Part shown: piece by piece, positions 59,836 to 64,000 of the stretch
Position numbering within the stretch: position 1 is the first letter of the stretch
How the letters are laid out: the number at the start of each line of letters is the position of its first letter
Source: Paramacrobiotus metropolitanus
Taxonomy: Eukaryota > Tardigrada > Eutardigrada > Parachela > Macrobiotidae
Direction of reading: 5' to 3'
DNA: 64,000 nucleotides
Assembly (NCBI RefSeq): GCF_019649055.1
Contig: NW_026570239.1
Coordinates: 992,001-1,056,000 of the forward strand
The notes under the pieces: generated by a model
Seen by the model: the letters and a program-made list of their open reading frames with translations, nothing else
Told to the model about the DNA's origin: nothing
Databases searched by the model: none
Made by a program: the position numbers and the translations under genes

Positions 59836-61699
59836 TCAGTTTGTGAAATCAGTGTTAAGAAAGGATACTTCGTAGACGAAGGACTGCGAGCCAGTGACCT
59901 CCACCGACGAGCGATTATACGCGCGGAAATCGAAACCCGACTGCTTCGGCGTCGGCCGCGAAAAAAACATCACAAATCCAAGCTTCTCCAACCGATGTAT
60001 TATCCGGGCCATATTTCGTACGACTTTCACCCCATTAAAATCCTCGGGGGACCTTCCCCAGTCCGCCGGCATCCAGTGCACCTCCAGAGCCAACTGCCCG
60101 ACCGACCGCAGAGTCTCCGCCGCCTTCTCCCCATCAAGGAAGGTCATCTCCGAGCTCTCGCAATCCATCTTAATCACATCCAGTTTCCGTTTGGTATGAT
60201 TCAAATCCACGCGAATCTGCTGGACGGTCTTCAAAATCCAGTCATCCGGGCGTTTTACGGCAAAATGCTCTCGACCGTATACAAGTCCCCATTTGTAAAA
60301 GTAGTGATGAGCCGCGCGTTGGGACGTGTTCTGCTCGATGGACGGATCGAAGGAGAAGACAGAGCATCCCATACTGTGCAGTTGGTCATCGAAACGCCAG
60401 TCATCGCGAATACCGAAGGAGTACACAAGACAGTCGTCTGGGGAGCGGTTGGGGAAGATGTCCATACATAAGGTGTACATACCGTCCACTTTGATTTTTG
60501 CCACTTCATTATCGTACGATCCACCGAATTGTTCCCGTCTAATGCACGCGCTCTGGTCTGGTTTATTGAAGAAGCTGCTAAGCCTTTCGATTTCGTAAGG
60601 AAGGCTGCCGTCAGCCGCTGGTGGGAAGAATGTCAACGGCTCTTCCGGTTGGTACTTTTTCCAGGCAATCCAGATTGTGCAGTTGAAACGGGACTCATCG
60701 CACAGATGCTCGTTGGTCACAAATGGAATCCAGTCGTACTCGAAGTACATTACGTTCAGCCAATCATGGAAGAGTGTCGCGTACCGTTCGTTGTTGATGT
60801 CATCTCTTGGTTCTGGAATTTAAAAAGTATATACCTATTATAAATAACTACATAAATTATTTAAATAAATACTTGACAGTTTACGAAATATGTTTTTATT
60901 TATTATGGACAAGAAAAAAATTACCGGTATAAATAGTGGTCAGCAGGTAATCGGCATCCGATTGGCACGCGACAATCTGCGTCATATCATAAAAATCAGC
61001 AACCGATCCAGTGATTAAAATGAAATCAGCGACTGTCCGAATCGGCAAACTGGACGCCGGTCGACAGTGCGTATCATTTGTACAAAACGACCGCGAAATA
61101 TTGGTTCGCTGTACTTCCATCGAGTTCTTCTTTGCGAGAGATCCGACGCGTGTCTCCAGCTCCGGCGGTGGAAGCTGCGCAAAACTATCAACCAGAAAGT
61201 AAATTTTCGTTAGTCGATAGGTAAGTTAAAATTTGCTTTACCGGATCACAGCAATTCGTTGAGCCGAATCACTGGATTTCGCTTTCTGCTTTAACGGATG
61301 CAAAACACGGTCGAAAAGTTCCGATTTGGAGTCATTGCGGCATCCGGCGCACGCTGCTCCAAGAAATGTCTTCACCCAGCTCCAGGCTTGCGATTCGTCG
61401 GTGATAACTGGATACGCCGCGGAGCCGTACCATGCTGCGCGTTTATTTCGCAGCCGGCCGCACTCGTTGGATTCGTCGTAGTAGGAAAAAGCGTCAACCG
61501 CCGAAGTGAAGAGATTGCTGGCGCTTTTCGCCAGACTGTCCAGGATTCCCGCTTTGACGTTGGGGGGAGTTTCGCGGGGAGGGGTGTCGTCGACAAGCGG
61601 CGTGATAACAAGGAGCAAACTGCACGTAATCAGAAAAATGGCGACGCTGAGGTAGACAACGAGGCTGCGTTGCACCTGGCATCTTCGCAGCATTCTCAC
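59836..61699 (-). CDS. METTL24-like (FkbM-type) methyltransferase, type II membrane protein, 3 exons
   Basis: Exons 61699-61242, 61184-60925 and 60812-59836 join in matching phases to 564 residues. A basic N-terminus and one helix (LVVYLSVAIFLITCSLLLVI) predict a type II membrane protein with a luminal or extracellular catalytic domain. The C-terminal third has the SAM-binding fold signature of METTL24/FkbM proteins: CLVYSFGIRDDWRFDDQL, then FSFDPSI, then LDVIKMDCESSEMTFL and LALEVHW. Human METTL24 shares this order. The N-terminal half (CGRLRNKRAAWYGSAAYPV) is lineage-specific. Three possible N-glycosylation sequons occur (NHT, NRS, NTS). Substrate unknown; the METTL24 family itself is poorly characterised. 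Confidence 0.85.
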
Positions 61700-62902
61700 A
61701 ATAATGATCTTATGATCTTCTTAATAGAGAAAAATTAAATACGATCCATGCTGTAAGCGCATCTGTGTTCAGTAGTATTCGTTTTCTATGTAACGGCTTC
61801 GGAACTCGATAAATCATTAAAAGTCTACTGTAGTACTCTGTATTGTTGAAACACTTGTGATAACTCACGAAAAGGCAAACTGCACGTTATCTGCAAAAAA
61901 ATTTTATTTGATAAATCTGCTCGGATGAAGATGCGCATGCGCTGCGACGCTCCACGCGCGCAAAACCGTTTGCCCCACGGCAGCTGTTATTAACTTCCGT
62001 TTTCACTTTTTACTGCTTATCTTCAACATCCGCGTTCACTCTGCGTCGTGCAAGCTGAATGCACTTTGATTGAAATGATGCACGGAGGCTGCAGCTACAG
62101 TACAGTAATGTGAAAACCGGTTTGTAAGCCTTAACAGTAAAGTAACTCTACGGATTTATTATGGCGGGCTGCTGTTGTTCTCGTACCGGCTTCCGCTTAT
62201 ACCGAACTAGGTGTAAGCACGTTCAGATACATGAATACAGAATTTCAAGTGAAATATTCGCCACTCCCATTTCCTCTCACTAAGTACTACCGTAAGTAAG
62301 TACAATTTTGTTAAATGCACAGGAAATATTTTAACTGTAAAGCTTTAAGCCTTTTTTAAATTGATCACACAGAAAACAGCCAAATGCAGCACTATAAATT
62401 AACAGTCTAGTAAAGAAGGGCTTGAAATATTCTAATTAAATATCGTTACTGCGCTCCCAACACGTTAACGATGCGCGCTATGTGACAATAACCACATAAA
62501 TCGGTTTGGTAAGAACCCTGAAGTATCGGTACATTGCACATGCAAATGTACAATAGGAAAATCACCAAGCTGTTGTCTCCGTTGTAGAAGGCGTAAGACA
62601 ATCAGCGCTTGAATGACCGAATATCTGACACAGCATAAACACGCCGCCGGAAACGTGAGCACGTCGGCAAAACGCCCACTCCTTCCCTTCTATAACCCGC
62701 ATGACCCCGACAACCCTCTTCACATTTCTCTTGAAACTGTCTTATTCACCGGCAAAACTCAGCGAAAACGCGCTGCACCGCTCAGCAGAAGCGCGTTCCT
62801 CCGATTTCTTGTAAGAAAATTGTCGTTTTCTCATTCAGCTTTTCCAGTAATTTAAGATTCCCTATTTTTTCTGGGCTGGGTCACGTGATCCCCATAGGCA
62901 CA
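61700..62902. other. Divergent intergenic region
   Basis: Lies between the METTL24-like gene (minus) and the receptor-like gene (plus). Nothing further recognised. Confidence 0.4.
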
Positions 62903-63649
62903 ATGTATTCCGCAATTCAGAAAAATATTTTAATTCTCGGTATTGTTGCTTGTTTTTATCCAGTGTGGACGGCCACCACCACGAAAGGGACGACAACAAC
63001 AACGACGAAAGCGCCCGTGAAAGCCAACTACAGTATCATTTCCATACCGGTAAAATATTGAGTCAATAAGCGAATTCTTATTTTTATTTACTTCAACTAG
63101 ATAACTTGATTATGCAGATTCCCGGCTTGTATAATCCAACGAATCCGCCGTCCGGCTTCATCCCAGATGTCATCAAGGAGATGGCGAAGATCGCCGGGTT
63201 TAACTACTATTTCGCCAATATCGGCGAAACCGGGTTCGGACGAATGCTGCCCAGCGGGAAGTTTGACGGCGCCATGGGACAATTTATATTGCATCCGGTA
63301 AACGCCTGTATTTACAGTTAATAAAGCATTCCGTAAATACTTGCATAATTATTTCACCCAATAAAGTTATGAATAATTATCAAAAGAAAAACAGAATAAA
63401 CGGTCAATTAATCCCATTTAACTGCAGTTAAAGTTTTAGAAAATTACAAATTAAAGCTAAGAATCATTGCATAATTTTTCTATATTTATTTCATTTTTCT
63501 TATCAAAAAAGGCCAATTTTACCAGTCATGTAGATTACCGATTTTAATAAATGTAGGCAGAATTTGCTGTTCACGACGTAAGCGTCTTAAAGATAACAGA
63601 AGAAAATGGTGTCATTCTTGACTTACTGCGTCTGTCGGATCGCGTTTAG
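62903..63649 (+). CDS. Short ionotropic-glutamate-receptor-type ligand-binding protein, partial
   Basis: Exon 1 (62903-63049) encodes a signal peptide (ILILGIVACFYPVWTA) and a Thr-rich linker (TTTKGTTTTTTKAP). Exon 2 (63118-63297), phase 0, encodes NPPSGFIPDVIKEMAKIAGF and MLPSGKFDGAMGQFI, the first lobe of the ligand-binding fold shared by iGluR/IR receptors and bacterial solute-binding proteins (G-x-x-x-D-V/L-I-x-E-M/I-A, G-x-F-D/N-G-x-x-G). A third exon (63557-63649) may add EFAVHDVSVLKITEENG before a stop. The pore and second lobe are not seen, so this is a truncated gene, a soluble fragment, or a gene continuing beyond the window by other splicing. Confidence 0.6.
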
Positions 63650-64000
63650 TTTGTAATTTTTTTAAATTAACGAATAGCCTATTTGCGTTTCCAGTGAGGC
63701 TAAAAATGCGTTCACAAACCTTAAGTAAAAAGATACTTTATTGAAGGCGCGTACGGGTACATGCTGTCTATTCAATACCGTTTAATTATAAACTGCTGTG
63801 CTATAAAACTGCTGCATATGAGATCTTACGATCGAAGATTATGACAGTTAGTCAAATTGTGTAGTACATGGGCACACCCCGGTGTGAGAACATTAATTAA
63901 ATGTTGTTGTACAGAGAGTTACACCAACGATTTGGTAACATTTAGTCAGACTAAACTTTTTTCGAGGCATTTTCTTCATAAACGGGAAAAGCATATTGCA

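Noticed and set aside
59821-60471. 216-residue plus-strand frame
   Set aside because: Antisense shadow of the METTL24-like exon.

Overview
The window is eukaryotic nuclear DNA. Most real genes are short-exon genes with GT-AG introns and metazoan domain content: a serpin, secreted leucine-rich-repeat proteins, receptor-like kinases, a METTL24-like methyltransferase and an ionotropic-receptor-like ligand domain. An ecdysozoan is plausible and a tardigrade would fit, but the sequence alone does not name the species. Several conserved frames are broken by single-base shifts (serpin, ALG2 copy, gene at 42.4-43.3 kb), so either these copies are decaying or the assembly carries indel errors.

Layout. 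0.3-1.2 kb: a small multi-pass membrane protein. 2.4-4.5 kb: a DNA transposon with 155-bp inverted repeats and an 8-bp target duplication. 5.0-6.1 kb: a serpin. 8.4-9.5 kb: an intact secreted LRR protein. 10.4-34.5 kb: pieces of a second LRR gene (about 10.4, 27.7 and 33.7 kb) separated by inserted mobile DNA. 34.6-38.8 kb: a repeat-rich inverted-repeat element and a non-LTR retrotransposon remnant. 42.4-43.3 kb: a secreted Gly/Met-rich protein. 45.4-53.4 kb: two paralogous kinase-like membrane proteins, the first with a 2.6-kb element in its first intron. 55-59 kb: small elements, including a GC-rich hAT-type MITE with a perfect target duplication. 59.8-61.7 kb: a METTL24-like enzyme. 62.9-63.6 kb: a short glutamate-receptor-type ligand domain.

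The most unusual region is 11.07-26.90 kb. It holds a 14-exon BEN-domain gene (minus strand), a divergently oriented Tnp2/CACTA-like DDE transposase, a small basic protein, and a 7-exon RING plus C2H2 zinc-finger protein. Scattered through these genes, and seen nowhere else in the window, are 19 perfect and 2 imperfect 16-bp palindromes of the form TGNNNGTCGACNNNCA. The core is fixed, the three arm bases vary from site to site, and the two arms always remain complementary. In the left block (11.07-18.35 kb) they recur every 261-689 bp (mean about 427 bp), in introns, in coding sequence and just after stop codons. BEN domains are known to bind palindromic DNA as dimers, so a working model is a large transposon whose own BEN or zinc-finger protein reads a distributed set of palindromic sites.

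Between the two palindrome-bearing blocks lie palindrome-free, intron-containing 5' fragments of two host genes, ALG2 (19.3-21.0 kb) and SERCA (22.1-24.9 kb). Both are decayed and both break off next to element sequence, as expected for captured host DNA. The element termini were not identified.
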